DNA of 53,342 nucleotides from positions 1 through 53,342 of the forward strand of contig JALWKK010000054.1 in assembly GCA_027081505.1 (NCBI GenBank). Reading direction: 5' to 3'. The position numbers were made by a program, and so were the translations under genes. The stretch comes from Flavobacteriaceae bacterium (GTDB taxonomy: Bacteria > Bacteroidota > Bacteroidia > Flavobacteriales > Flavobacteriaceae). Below are positions 52,991-53,342 of the stretch, in pieces. Below the pieces are notes generated by a model that searched no databases, had not been told where the DNA came from, and worked only from the letters and a program-made list of their open reading frames with translations. The stretch's first letter is position 1, and each line of letters opens with the position of its first letter.

Positions 52991-53342
52991 CTGTCCGGGC
53001 ATACATTCAGATATGTACGGGTTAAAACTCAATAGCCTGCCCGAACATACCTTCAGATCCGGGCGGGCTAAACCTAACAGCCTGCCCGAACATACCTTTA
53101 GGTATGGGCGGGTGAAATTCGGAGGTGGGTTGAAAAACTCAATAGCTTGCCCGAACATACCTTTAGGTATGGGCGGGCTAAACCTAACAGCTTGTCCGAA
53201 CATACCTTCAGATACGGGCGGGCTAAACCTAACAGCTTGCCCGAACATACCTTTAGGTATGGGCGGGTGAAATTCGGAGATGGGTTGAAAAACTCAATAG
53301 CCTGCCCGAACATACCTTCAGATACGGGCGGGCTAAACCTAA
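52991..53342. repeat. Hairpin repeat array, 45- and 65-bp periods
   Basis: Seven units, each with GCCCGAACATACCTT and a complementary half (AGGTATGGGC or GATACGGGCGGGC), so each can form a hairpin. The GAACATAC cores start at 52997 (degenerate), 53043, 53088, 53153, 53198, 53243 and 53308. Spacings are 46, 45, 65, 45, 45 and 65 bp. The long spacing carries the extra segment GAAATTCGGAGGTGGGTTG. The array runs to the right window edge. Open frames through it on both strands arise because the unit has no stops and are not genes. Confidence 0.9.

Noticed and set aside
52851-53270. 139-residue open frame and a 103-residue frame on the other strand through the right-end array
   Set aside because: Both are products of the repeat unit having no stop codons; the translation is itself a repeat (LPEHTFR, MFGQA) and begins inside the promoter region of another gene.
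52991-53342. CRISPR array
   Set aside because: The intervening segments are copies of only two linkers, not unique spacers, and the unit is a palindromic hairpin with 45/65-bp periods; no cas genes are nearby.

Overview
The window is AT-rich DNA from a gliding Bacteroidota, most likely a member of the Flavobacteriaceae. The main evidence is gldH, a SUF-only Fe-S operon with a DUF2480 gene, an L21 protein with a long C-terminal extension, an IPExxxVDY-type gene beside pyk, a B-type (menaquinone) succinate dehydrogenase, and promoters of the Bacteroidota type (TTG, about 19 bases, TAnnTTTG). There are no rRNA or tRNA genes that I can see.

Layout. (1) 1-6.2 kb, plus strand: end of an outer-membrane beta-barrel protein, a PSP1/RicT-like protein overlapping gldH, penicillin-binding protein 1A, and the two subunits of a 3-oxoacid CoA-transferase, closed by a perfect bidirectional terminator. 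(2) 6.2-11.7 kb: a fused two-NBD peptide ABC ATPase, an esterase-fold protein without the nucleophile serine, radA (TTG start), a copy of a dispersed 76-bp repeat with a hairpin, and a DUF3078 protein. (3) 11.8-19.5 kb, minus strand: one long suf operon, sufA-sufB-lipoprotein-sufC-[four-helix-bundle element]-sufD-sufS-META lipoprotein-sufE-sufT-DUF2480. (4) 19.6-27.7 kb, plus strand: a BNR/sortilin-type repeat protein, then sdhC-sdhA, an inserted ATPase plus PD-(D/E)XK-like nuclease pair, then sdhB. (5) 27.7-31.6 kb: an aminotransferase remnant broken at both ends (repeat on one side, IS982-family element on the other), rplU-rpmA, anmK. (6) 31.7-48.6 kb: an acyl-CoA dehydrogenase, then a large sulfur-oxidation region. 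(7) 48.6-53.3 kb: an SDR, a sterol-desaturase-type protein, a decayed methyltransferase, pyk, the IPExxxVDY-type gene, and an array of hairpin repeats running off the right edge.

The sulfur region reads as one pathway. A split YeeE/YedE pair would import thiosulfate. Rhodaneses, thioredoxin and two CstB-like persulfide dioxygenase/rhodanese fusions would convert sulfane sulfur to sulfite. A cytoplasmic SoeABC-like molybdoenzyme (B and C fused) would oxidise sulfite to sulfate into the quinone pool, and two SulP carriers could move sulfate. Four transcription units here are preceded by palindromes GTAAC-N4-GTTAC. In each case a TAnnTTTG-like box starts 29.5 or 30.5 bp from the palindrome centre, which is the geometry of a class II Crp/Fnr-activated promoter. 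The only Crp/Fnr gene in the window, at the end of this cluster, is a broken remnant.

The most unusual things are this predicted regulon with its dead local regulator, two four-helix-bundle genes that each sit inside a conserved operon between short inverted repeats (one intact, one decayed), the ATPase-nuclease pair splitting the sdh operon, and the hairpin array at the right end. All functional assignments rest on reading motifs and gene order; no database search was run.
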